Assembly (NCBI RefSeq): GCF_018070345.1
Contig: NZ_JAGPXX010000025.1
Span: 6,168 to 70,167 of the forward strand
Reading direction: 5' to 3'
DNA length: 64,000 nucleotides
From: Streptomyces sp. F63
Lineage (GTDB): Bacteria; Actinomycetota; Actinomycetes; Streptomycetales; Streptomycetaceae
A program made the translations under genes and the position numbers. The notes beneath the pieces were generated by a model. That model had not been told where the DNA came from. It saw only the letters and a program-made list of their open reading frames with translations, and made no database searches. Every line of letters begins with the position of its first letter. Positions within the stretch are counted from its first letter, which is position 1. Shown here piece by piece: positions 8,234 to 16,253 of the stretch.

Positions 8234-9853
8234 TCACGCGGGGGCGGTGACGACGGGTGCGGGTTCGACGGGGGTGTAGCGGCTGTCGTGCCCGGCGCTG
8301 TCCTCGACGGCGGCGAGGACCCGCTGTACCTGCAGCCCGTCGGCGAACGACGGCCGGGGGTCGGTGCCCGTGGCGATGGCGTGCACCAGGTCGCGGGCCT
8401 GGTGCACGAAGGTGTGCTCGTAGCCGAGGCCGTGGCCGGGCGGCCACCACGCCTCCAGGTAGGGGTGTTCGGGTTCGGTGACGAGGATGCGGCGGAAGCC
8501 GGAGACCGCGGCCTCCTCGGTGTGGTCGTGGAAACCGAGCTCATTGAGGCGTTCGAGGTCGAAGGAGAGGGAGCCGAGGGAGCCGTTGAGCTCGATGCGG
8601 AGGGCGTTCTTGCGGCCGGCGGCGACGCGGGTGACCTCGAAGGACGCCAGTGCTCCGGAGGCCAGCCGACCGGTGAACAGGGCGGCGTCGTCCACGGTGA
8701 CCGGGCCGCGCCCCGCGCCGTCCGCCGCCGCGGACAGGCCGTGGGCGGCGCCCGGCAGCGGCCGCTCCTTCACGAACGTCTCGGTGAGCGCGGAGACACC
8801 GGCCAGCTGCTCGCCCGCCAGATGCTGTGCCAGGTCGACGATGTGCGCGCCGAGGTCGCCCAGCGCGCCGGAGCCCGCCCGCTCCTTCCGCAGCCGCCAG
8901 ACGAGGGGGAACTCCGGATCGGTGATCCAGTCCTGGAGGTACGTGACGCGGACGTGCCGCAGGGTGCCGAGCCGGCCGGAGGCGACCAGCCGCCGCGCGA
9001 ACGCCAGGGCCGGCACCCGCCGGTAGTTGAAGCCGACCATGGCGAGCTGCCCGCGCTCCCGGGCCCGGCGGGCCGCCTCCGTCATGGCCTCGGCCTCGGC
9101 GACCGTGTTGGCGAGCGGCTTCTCGCACAGCACGTGCTTGCCGGCCTCCAGCGCGGCGATCGCGATCTCCGCGTGGCTGTCGCCCGGGGTGCAGATGTCG
9201 ACGAGCTGCACGTCGTCGCGGGCGATCAGGGCGCGCCAGTCCGTCTCGGCGGCGGCCCAGCCGTGCCGGCGGGCCGCCGCCCGCACGGCGTCCGGGTCGC
9301 GCCCGCAGACGGCGGCCATCACCGGCCGCAGCGGCAGGTCGAACACCCGGCCGGCGGTGCGCCACCCCTGGGAGTGGGCGGCGCCCATGAAGGCGTAGCC
9401 GACCATGCCCACCCCGAGGGTCGGCGGGGTGGCGGCCGGGTCCGGGGTGGCGGGCGCGGGGCCCGGGGTCGCGTCCGGATCGGGGCCCGGGGCGGCGAGG
9501 GCGGGGCCCGGGATCGCACCCGGTGCGGGGTGCGCGGGTTGCGGGCCGGGGCGCGCCGAGGTGTGCGGGCCGGTGTGCGGGGCCGAGCCCGTGCCCGGGT
9601 GCCGGTTTGTGCCCGGGGCCGCGTCCGTGCCGGTGTCCGCGCCCGGACCGGCGTCCGCGTCCGTGCCGGTGTCCACGTCCGTGCCGGTGTCCACGTCCGT
9701 GCCGGTGCGCGGGGCCGTGCCGGTGTCCACGTCCGTGCCGGTGCGCGGGGCCGTGCCGGTCTGCCGGTCCGGACCGGTGTGCGCGGCCGTGCCCGTGTCC
9801 GCGTTCGTGCCCGGGTGCGCGTCCGTGCCGGTGCCGGTCTCGCTCTCGTCCAT
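8234..9853 (-). CDS. Gfo/Idh/MocA-family oxidoreductase with a repeat-rich N-terminal extension
   Basis: Protein of 539 residues. The catalytic part begins near residue 143 with LGVGMVGYAFMGAAHSQGW, a Rossmann NAD(P) motif. It contains EKPLANTVAEAEAM, which carries the family's conserved EKP, and a C-terminal alpha/beta substrate domain. Family members usually have about 350-390 residues. The extra 140 N-terminal residues are low-complexity Thr/Gly/Asp/Pro with hexapeptide repeats. The ATG at 9853 has GGAGGAG upstream, so the extension is probably translated. It would reduce or oxidise the sugar imported by the adjacent ABC system. Confidence 0.9.
   Translation of the reverse strand: MDESETGTGTDAHPGTNADTGTAAHTGPDRQTGTAPRTGTDVDTGTAPRTGTDVDTGTDVDTGTDADAGPGADTGTDAAPGTNRHPGTGSAPHTGPHTSARPGPQPAHPAPGAIPGPALAAPGPDPDATPGPAPATPDPAATPPTLGVGMVGYAFMGAAHSQGWRTAGRVFDLPLRPVMAAVCGRDPDAVRAAARRHGWAAAETDWRALIARDDVQLVDICTPGDSHAEIAIAALEAGKHVLCEKPLANTVAEAEAMTEAARRARERGQLAMVGFNYRRVPALAFARRLVASGRLGTLRHVRVTYLQDWITDPEFPLVWRLRKERAGSGALGDLGAHIVDLAQHLAGEQLAGVSALTETFVKERPLPGAAHGLSAAADGAGRGPVTVDDAALFTGRLASGALASFEVTRVAAGRKNALRIELNGSLGSLSFDLERLNELGFHDHTEEAAVSGFRRILVTEPEHPYLEAWWPPGHGLGYEHTFVHQARDLVHAIATGTDPRPSFADGLQVQRVLAAVEDSAGHDSRYTPVEPAPVVTAPA
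9617..9760 (-). repeat. In-frame 18-bp repeats encoding TGTDVD/TGTAPR hexapeptides
   Basis: Residues 32-79 of the oxidoreductase consist of eight six-residue units (TGTAPR, TGTDVD, TGTDAD, AGPGAD and similar). The period of 18 bp keeps the frame, so copy number can change without breaking the gene. Confidence 0.85.
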
Positions 9854-9930
9854 CGATCGCTCCTCCTCGTCGTCGTCGCGCTGCTGGCGGGGCGCCCTCT
9901 CCCGGTGTGCGGGGCGGGGGCGGCGGGGCG

Positions 9931-10974
9931 TCAGCTGAAGCCGGTCGGCAGGTACTCGTCGACGTTCTCCTGGGTGACGACGGCCGAGTAGAGGGTGAGC
10001 GAGGCGGGGATCTCCTGTTCGGCGAGCCCGCCGACGCCCTTGCCCTGGCCGAGGGCGCGGGCGAGGTCGATCGCGGAGGCGGCCATGGTCGGCGGGTAGA
10101 GCACGGTGGCCTTGAGGACGGTGTTGTCCGCTTTGATGGCGTCCATGGCGTGCTTCGAGCCGGCGCCGCCGACCATCAGGAACTCGTCACGCCCGGCCTG
10201 CTTGATGGCGCGCTCGGCGCCCACGCCCTGGTCGTCGTCGTGGTTCCACAGCGCGTCGAAGGACGACTGGGCCTGGAGCAGTTGCGCCATCTTGGCCTGC
10301 CCGGACTCGACGGTGAACTCGGCCGCCTGCCGGGCCACTTTGCGGATGTTCGGATAGTTCTTGAGGGCGTCGTCGAAGCCCTTGGTGCGCTGCCGGGTGA
10401 GCTCCAGGTTGTCCATGCCGGCGAGTTCGACGACCTTGGCGTTCCGCTGGTCCTTGAGCTGCTCGCCGATGTAGCGGCCGGCGTTGAGGCCCATGCCGTA
10501 GTTGTCGCCGCCGATCCAGCAGCGGTACGCCTGCTGGGAGTCGAAGACGCGGTCGAGGTTGACGACGGGGATGCCCGCCCGCATGGCTTTCAGTCCGACC
10601 TGGGTGAGGGCCTTGCCGTCGGCCGGCAGGATCACCAGCACGTCGACCTTCTTGTTGATCAGGGTCTCGATCTGGCCGATCTGCTGGGCGGTGTCGTTGG
10701 AGCCCTCGGTGGTCTCCAGCGTCACGTCCTCGTACGCCTCCGCGCGGGACTTCGCCTGCTCGTTGATGGCGTTGAGCCAGCCGTGGTCGGCCTGCGGGCC
10801 GGCGAAGCCGATGGTGACGGCCTTGCCGGGCTTGTCGTCGGTGCCGCCCGCGGGCTCCTGCGCGCCGCCCTTGTCGTTGCTCTCGTTGCTGGTGCAGGCG
10901 GTGAGGAACGCGCCGGCCGAGACGGCGGCGGTGCCGAAGAGGAGACCTCTGCGGCTGGGGACCGGTGGTGTCAT
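9931..10974 (-). CDS. Sugar ABC transporter substrate-binding lipoprotein (ribose type)
   Basis: Protein of 347 residues. The N-terminus has a twin-arginine motif (SRRGLLFG) and a lipobox LTAC with Cys at about 27, so it is probably Tat-exported and lipid-anchored. The rest is a periplasmic-binding-protein family I fold of the RbsB type (VTIGFAGPQADHGWLNAINEQ; VDVLVILPADGKAL; GIPVVNLDR). The ATG at 10974 follows GGAGGT with 8 bases of spacing. It lies downstream of the permease and ATPase genes and would give the importer its substrate specificity. Confidence 0.95.
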   Translation of the reverse strand: MTPPVPSRRGLLFGTAAVSAGAFLTACTSNESNDKGGAQEPAGGTDDKPGKAVTIGFAGPQADHGWLNAINEQAKSRAEAYEDVTLETTEGSNDTAQQIGQIETLINKKVDVLVILPADGKALTQVGLKAMRAGIPVVNLDRVFDSQQAYRCWIGGDNYGMGLNAGRYIGEQLKDQRNAKVVELAGMDNLELTRQRTKGFDDALKNYPNIRKVARQAAEFTVESGQAKMAQLLQAQSSFDALWNHDDDQGVGAERAIKQAGRDEFLMVGGAGSKHAMDAIKADNTVLKATVLYPPTMAASAIDLARALGQGKGVGGLAEQEIPASLTLYSAVVTQENVDEYLPTGFS

Positions 10975-11054
10975 ACGGGCGGACCTCCATGGTGAACGGA
11001 CGCCGGGTCGCGGCCGGTTGTGGGCGGACGGGCTGCGGCGGGTCCGGATGGGTT

Positions 11055-11092
11055 GGTACGGGCGGGGTGGTACGGGCGGGGTGGTACGGGCG
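11055..11092. repeat. 14-bp tandem repeat between permease and binding-protein genes
   Basis: About 2.7 copies of GGTACGGGCGGGGT lie in the 206-bp gap 10975-11180. Similar GGTACGGGCG words recur in other gaps of the window. Confidence 0.75.
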
Positions 11093-11180
11093 TGCGAGGC
11101 GCGGGCGCGGGCGCGCGGTGACGGGGGGGCACAGCGGCGGCGTGCGCGGAACGCGAACACCTGCGCGGTGGCGCGCCCCG

Positions 11181-12290
11181 CTACGCACTTCCGCCGCGCG
11201 CCGTGCGGTGCTGGACCAGGACGGCGGCGACGATGATCGCGCCCTTGGCGATCTGCTGGACGTCGCTCTGCAGATTGTTGAGGGCGAACAGATTGGTGAT
11301 CACGGTGAAGACGAGGACGCCGAGCACCGAGCCGGTGATGGTGCCCCGGCCGCCGCTGAGCAGGGTGCCGCCGATGATCGCGGCGGCGATGGCGTCGAGT
11401 TCGTAGAGGTTGCCGTTGGTGTTCTGGCCGGAGCCGGTGAGGACGATGAGCAGGAACGCGGCGATGCCGCAGCACAGCCCGGAGATCAGATAGAGCATCA
11501 GCCGCTGCCGCCGCACGTCGATGCCGGCGAGGCGGGCGGCCTCCGCGTTGCCGCCGACGGCCACGGTGCGGCGGCCGAAGGTGGTGCGGTTGAGCACCAG
11601 CCAGCCGGCGGCGGTGACGGCGGCGAACACCAGCACGAGCGGCGGTATGCCCAGCACATAGGCGTCGGGCAGGCCGAGTTCGAGCACCGGGTCGACGGTG
11701 ACGACCTGCGTCCTGCCGTCGCTGATCTGGAGCGCCAGCCCGCGGGCGGAGGCGAGCATCGCCAGGGTGGCGATGAACGGCACCATGCCGCCGTAGGCGA
11801 TCAGTGCCCCGTTGACCAGGCCGCAGCCCAGGCCGACCAGGACCGCGCAGAGCAGCATGCCGCCCAGCCCGTACTCCTGGGTGGCGAGGGTCGTCGCCCA
11901 CACGGAGGCGAGCGCGACGATCGCCCCGACGGACAGGTCGATGCCGCCGCCGATGATGACGAGGGTGACGCCGACGGTCACGACCCCGATCACCGAGGCC
12001 TGGGTGAGGACGAGCTGGAGGTTGTCCCCGGAGAGGAACTGCTCGGGCCGGGTGACCGCGCCGACGACCACGAGGGCGGCGAGCACCCCCAGCAGGGAGA
12101 GATTGCGCAGATCGGCGAACGCGGCCGGGACGGCCCGGCGCCCGGGACCCCCGCGCGCTCCGGGGGGCGGGGACGGCTCCTTGCCCGGCGGCGGCCCCTG
12201 CGTCCCCGGCCCGGGAGCCGGCGGGGAGGCGGCGGACGGCGCCGGGGACGGCGGGGGCCCGGCGGGCCCGGGGCTGGCACCCGTGCTCAT
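11181..12290 (-). CDS. Sugar ABC transporter permease (RbsC type)
   Basis: Protein of 369 residues. A Pro-rich cytoplasmic N-terminus (about 1-55) precedes eight to ten membrane segments. The family signature is visible in VTVGVTLVIIGGGIDLSVGAIVAL, and the coupling region in GGNAEAARLAGI, with AAIIGGTLLSGGRGT near the C-terminus. The ATG overlaps the stop of the ATPase gene as ATGA, so the two are translationally coupled. It forms the membrane channel of the importer. Confidence 0.95.
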   Translation of the reverse strand: MSTGASPGPAGPPPSPAPSAASPPAPGPGTQGPPPGKEPSPPPGARGGPGRRAVPAAFADLRNLSLLGVLAALVVVGAVTRPEQFLSGDNLQLVLTQASVIGVVTVGVTLVIIGGGIDLSVGAIVALASVWATTLATQEYGLGGMLLCAVLVGLGCGLVNGALIAYGGMVPFIATLAMLASARGLALQISDGRTQVVTVDPVLELGLPDAYVLGIPPLVLVFAAVTAAGWLVLNRTTFGRRTVAVGGNAEAARLAGIDVRRQRLMLYLISGLCCGIAAFLLIVLTGSGQNTNGNLYELDAIAAAIIGGTLLSGGRGTITGSVLGVLVFTVITNLFALNNLQSDVQQIAKGAIIVAAVLVQHRTARGGSA

Positions 12291-13948
12291 CGCGACGGGC
12301 TCCCTTCCATGACGAGGTCGAGGACACGGTGCTCGTCGAGCTCCCCGGCGGGCGCCGTGTGCACGACGCGGCCCTCGCGGAGGACGAGCACCCGGTCGGC
12401 GAGGCCCAGCACTTCGGGCACCTCGCTGGAGACCAGGAGGACGGCCACGCCGTCGTCGGCGAGCCGCCGGATCAGGGCGTACAGCTCGGCCCGCGCTCCG
12501 ACGTCCACGCCGCGGGTCGGCTCGTCCAGCAGCAGCACCTTGCAGCCGCGCAGCAGCCAGCGGGCCAGGACAACCTTCTGCTGGTTGCCGCCGGAGAGGG
12601 TGCGGACGGGGACGGACGGGTCGTCGGGCCGCAGCGACAGCTCGCGGGTGGAGCGGTGCGCGGCGGCCCGCTCACGCGCCCGGTCGAGCCAGCCGCCGCG
12701 GGCGAAGCGTGCGAGGGAGGAGACGGAGACGTTGCGGACGACGGACTCCAGCATCAGCAGCCCCTGCGTCTTGCGCTCCTCCGGGGCGAGCCCGATCCCG
12801 GCCCGGACGGCCGCCCGGACGCTGCCCGGTGGGAGCGGGCGGCCGCCGGCCAGCACCCGGCCGGCGTCGGGCCTCCGCGCGCCGAAGACCGTCTCCAGGA
12901 TCTCCGAGCGGCCGGAGCCCACCAGCCCGGCCAGGCCGACGATCTCGCCGGGGCGCAGTTCCAGGTCCACCGGCTCGAACTCGCCCTTCCGCGCGAGTCC
13001 TTCGACCGCGAGGACGGGGGCGGGGGCGGCCGGCGGGGGCTCCTGCGGTGCGGTCGCGGTCCCGGCGGGCTCCGGCGGGGCCGACCGCTCGGGAAACGCG
13101 TACTCGACATCCCGTCCGGTCATCAGCGCCACGACCTCCCGGGTGGGGGTGGTGCGCGCCGGCAGGCCGCGGGCGGCGGCGCGGCCGTCCTTGAGGACGG
13201 TGACCCGGTCGCCGATCCGGCGGATCTCCTCCAGCCGGTGGGAGATGTAGACGACGGCGACCCCGGCGGCGGTGAGATCGCCGACGATGCGGAAGAGGTT
13301 GTCCACCTCGTCCGGGTCGAGGACGGCCGAGGGCTCGTCCATCACGATCAGCCGCACGTCGTGCGAGAGGGCGCGGGCCATGGAGACGATCTGCCGGCCG
13401 GCCGCGGACAGGTCACGCACCAGGGTGCCGGGGGCGATCTCGGGATGGCCGAGCCGGGCGAGGAGCCCGGCCGTGGCGGCGCGGGCGGCGCGGGAGCGGA
13501 CGAAGCCGGCGGTGGCCGGCTCATGGCCGAGATGGACGTTCTCGGTGACCGACAGGCCGTCCACCAGGTCCAGTTCCTGGTAGATGGTGGCGATGCCGAG
13601 GTCCATGGCGGCCGTCGGGGAGGTGAGGTGGACGCGTTCGCCGCGCCAGCGGATCTCACCCGCGTCGGGGCGGTGGGCGCCGGACAGCACCTTGATCAGG
13701 GTGGACTTCCCGGCCCCGTTCTGGCCGAGGAGGCAGTGCACCTCGCCCGGCAGGACGTCGAGATCGACGCCGTCGAGGGCCCGGACCCCCGGGAAGGACT
13801 TGGTGATGCCCGTCATGGCGAGCAGCGGGGCGCCGTCCGGCGCGGGGCCCCCGTCCGGCGGTGCGGCGGACGGGTCCGGTGAGGAGACCGGTGACGGGTC
13901 CGCGGACGGCGGCGGTGACGGCGGCGGATGATCGGGCACAGGTGCCAT
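12287..13948 (-). CDS. Sugar ABC transporter ATPase, duplicated (RbsA type)
   Basis: Protein of 553 residues with two ATP-binding domains. The first (about 45-275) has Walker A GQNGAGKST and MDEPSAVLD. The second (about 315-550) has GLVGSGRSE in place of a full Walker A, the signature LSGGNQQK, and LLDEPTRGVD. Loss of the Lys in the second P-loop is normal for RbsA/MglA ATPases. The ATG at 13948 has GAGGAGG 7 bases upstream. A Pro/Ser/Asp-rich N-terminal 35 residues precedes the first domain. The upstream ROK reading frame runs into this gene. Confidence 0.95.
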   Translation of the reverse strand: MAPVPDHPPPSPPPSADPSPVSSPDPSAAPPDGGPAPDGAPLLAMTGITKSFPGVRALDGVDLDVLPGEVHCLLGQNGAGKSTLIKVLSGAHRPDAGEIRWRGERVHLTSPTAAMDLGIATIYQELDLVDGLSVTENVHLGHEPATAGFVRSRAARAATAGLLARLGHPEIAPGTLVRDLSAAGRQIVSMARALSHDVRLIVMDEPSAVLDPDEVDNLFRIVGDLTAAGVAVVYISHRLEEIRRIGDRVTVLKDGRAAARGLPARTTPTREVVALMTGRDVEYAFPERSAPPEPAGTATAPQEPPPAAPAPVLAVEGLARKGEFEPVDLELRPGEIVGLAGLVGSGRSEILETVFGARRPDAGRVLAGGRPLPPGSVRAAVRAGIGLAPEERKTQGLLMLESVVRNVSVSSLARFARGGWLDRARERAAAHRSTRELSLRPDDPSVPVRTLSGGNQQKVVLARWLLRGCKVLLLDEPTRGVDVGARAELYALIRRLADDGVAVLLVSSEVPEVLGLADRVLVLREGRVVHTAPAGELDEHRVLDLVMEGSPSR

Positions 13949-15194
13949 GGCAGGGCCTCCTCGGCGGGTGCGCCGGCGGCGGGCAGGGCGGAACGGCGGT
14001 ACGGGCGTGCGGAGGTGCGGCCGGGCCGCGGTTCGGGGCGGCCACGGTTCGGTACGGCGGTGCGGTGCGGTGGGGCGCTGTGTGCGGTCCGGTGCGGCGG
14101 TGCCTGCGTACGGGTGGTGCGGGGCGGTACGGGCGGTGCGGCTCGGCCGTGCCCGGTGTTCTCCGGGCGGCCGCGGCATCGCGGTCGCGCTGGTCCTCGG
14201 CGTCCCGCGCGTTCGGGGACGGTGCTGCCGTCACCGCACCGCGCCGGCCGGGGGCGCGGCGCGGTCCGGTCGTCCGGTCCGGCGTCGTGCCGCGCCGGGC
14301 GCGGTGCGCCGGTCCCGGCGGCGCCGCGGCTGCGGTCGGCCCGGGGCCGTGGGCGAGCTCGGCGGAGCTGCCGTCGCGGGCGGCGGCCTCGGCGTCCCGG
14401 GCGAGCGCGGAGCCGCTGAAGTACGCCTCCAGACAGCCCCGGTTGCCGCAGGCGCAGGGTCGGCCGTCGGGCTCGACGCGGATGTGGCCGATGTCGCCGG
14501 CGCTGCCGGTCGTCCCCCGGTGGACCTCGCCCCCGGCGACGATGCCGCAGCCGATACCCGTGCCGATCTTGACGCAGAGGAAGTCCTGCACGGAGTTGGC
14601 GACCCCGGCGTGCTGCTCCCCCATCGCCATCAGGTTGACGTCGTTGTCGACCATGACGGGGCAGCCGAGTTCCTGGCTCAGCACCTCGCGCACGGGGAAG
14701 CCGTCCCAGCCCGGCATGATCGGCGGCGCGACGGGGACGCCCTCGGGGAAGCGGACCGGCCCGGGGACGCCGACGCCCGCGCCGTCGAAGCCGTCCGGCG
14801 CGACGCCGGTGGCGCGCAGCTTGCCGGTCATGGCGAGGACCTGCTCGAAGACGGCCACCGGTCCGTCGCGCACGTCCAGCGGCTGGTTGAGGTGGCCGAG
14901 GATCTCCAGCTCGGCGTTGGTGACGGCCACGTCGACCGAGGTGGCGCCGATGTCCACGCCGAGGAAGCGCAGCGCGGGCGCCAGCCGGATGTTGTGCGAG
15001 CGGCGGCCGCCGCGCGAGGCGGCGAGCCCGTCGGCGACGATCAGACCGGTCTCCAGCAGCCGGTCGACCTCGACGGCGAGCTTGGACCGTGACAGGTCCA
15101 CCCGGTCGCCGAGCTGCGCGCGGGAGTGGGGGCCGCCGTCGCGCAGCAGCCGGAGCAGCCGCGCCTGGTGCGCGTTCGCGGGTCGTGCCGTCAT
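13656..15194 (-). pseudogene. ROK-family transcriptional regulator, C-terminus lost
   Basis: The N-terminal 285 or so residues are normal: a winged helix (about 10-70, HQARLLRLLRDGGPHSRAQL) and the ROK fold with GVDIGATSVDVAV, VDNDVNLMAMGE, the sugar-kinase motif CVKIGTGIGCGIV and the zinc motif CACGNRGCLEAYF. After DGSSAELA (near 14350) similarity stops. The frame then reads Arg/Pro-rich nonsense through a GC-rich repeat tract and 290 bp into the ATPase gene. About 100 residues of the usual C-terminus are missing and I do not find them in the other two frames. It is either a decayed gene or an assembly error in repeats. The start is taken as ATG 15194. Confidence 0.7.
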
Positions 15195-15377
15195 GCGCCT
15201 CACGCCACCCCAACCTCCCCTCGCCCACGGCATGGGAAGACACTGGAAGACACCGTCTTCGCCGGTCATCGGCCTCACCCGGCGGTCCGTCTCCGGCGCG
15301 CCGGGCTTTAACGGGGAAGTTAGCAGCGGTCGTTGGGACTGGGAAGAAGTTCGGCAGGAATCAACGGCAACTTTCTC

Positions 15378-15394
15378 CTGACCGTGGACAAAGG
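15378..15394 (-). promoter_or_regulatory. Candidate shared operator/promoter element, copy 2
   Basis: Plus-strand CTGACCGTGGACAAAGG lies about 185 bp upstream of the ROK gene start and matches copy 1 at 5130-5146. In both copies the left flank is pyrimidine-rich. The pair brackets the carbohydrate locus. Confidence 0.5.
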
Positions 15395-15924
15395 ATCGGC
15401 CCGGAAGATGAGAACGCGAAGAGGAGGACGGGCGGTTGCCCTTCGCTCTCCCCCGGACGGAAGGCGCTGCGGTGTCCGCCCCCAGGGATGCCGCTGCCGG
15501 CGGAGCGGAGTCGGCCGAGCGACCTGGGGTCGGTACGCGCGCCCAAACTGTCCGCCGGGCCGGAGGCTGCCGCCGGGCCGAAGTCTGCCGCCGGGCCGGA
15601 GGCTGCCGTCACGGAGGGCCCGCACCCACGGGATCGACGGCCACCCCGCGCTCCGTTGGCAGCACCGCCTTCTCCGGCGCGACGCAGTTCCAGGCCCCGG
15701 GTGCCCGACCGTTCCCGGCAGCCCCGGACGTTCAGGGGCGCCGCCCCGCCGCCCGCGCGAGACCGCGGTCCCGCCGCTGTCACGAAGTTGCAGCCCCCCG
15801 TGCAGCAAGCTGACATCCATCCGCCTGTTCGAGCCCCCGGGCGGCTGGCATCGTCTCCTGCACCGCAGAGATCAGCAGGACCTTCAGCGAGGCACCGCTG
15901 AACAGCTCGTCCAAGGGGGAAGCC
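15395..15924. other. Gap between carbohydrate locus and RiPP cluster
   Basis: No convincing gene. It contains three 18-bp TGCCGCCGGGCCGGAGGC-type units at 15550-15603 (some variation) and, near 15774-15815, CCGCTGTCA and CTGACA words like those in front of the precursor gene. The promoter of the SARP operon should be here, but I cannot fix its -10 and -35. Confidence 0.5.
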
Positions 15925-16245
15925 ATGTCCGGGAATCGCCGTGAGAGAACGCCCGTCCGCCGGCGGAGGACCGCCGCCGTGTTCGGGCTCGCCCTGGTGC
16001 TCTCGCTTCCGGCCGGAGTGGCGGCGGCCGCCTCCCCCCAGAGCTACTCCCCGGGCTCCGCCCAGACCTCCGCCGCGGCCGCCCGGAACAACCCGGCGGC
16101 CCACGGGACCGGCGCCCCCGGCCTCGGCGGGCTGCCGTCCGTCGTCGTCGACACCGTCTGCGCCCAGTGGGAGCGGATCGCCGCCGCGGTGCCCGTGCCA
16201 TCGGAGCCGCCGGAGGTCTGCAAGCTGGTCAACGGCTGGGACTAG
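15925..16245 (+). CDS. Small secreted protein of unknown function upstream of the SARP gene
   Basis: Protein of 106 residues. A Sec signal peptide (about 1-37: RRRRTAAVFGLALVLSLPAGVAAAA) precedes a short mature part with an Ala/Gly/Pro-rich linker. The C-terminal segment has two cysteines about 22 residues apart (VDTVCAQWERIA...EVCKLVNGWD). AAGGGGGA stands 5 bases before the ATG. The SARP gene begins 8 bp after its stop with no good ribosome binding site of its own, so the two are probably co-transcribed and coupled. I do not recognise the family. It could be exported or surface-bound and linked to the cluster's control, but nothing in the sequence proves this. Confidence 0.75.
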   Translation: MSGNRRERTPVRRRRTAAVFGLALVLSLPAGVAAAASPQSYSPGSAQTSAAAARNNPAAHGTGAPGLGGLPSVVVDTVCAQWERIAAAVPVPSEPPEVCKLVNGWD

Positions 16246-16253
16246 GCAGCCCG

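Noticed and set aside
15333..15944. 203-codon plus-strand frame before the secreted protein gene
   Set aside because: Arg/Pro-rich, contains the 18-bp repeats and has no domain. It overlaps the start of the real gene at 15925.
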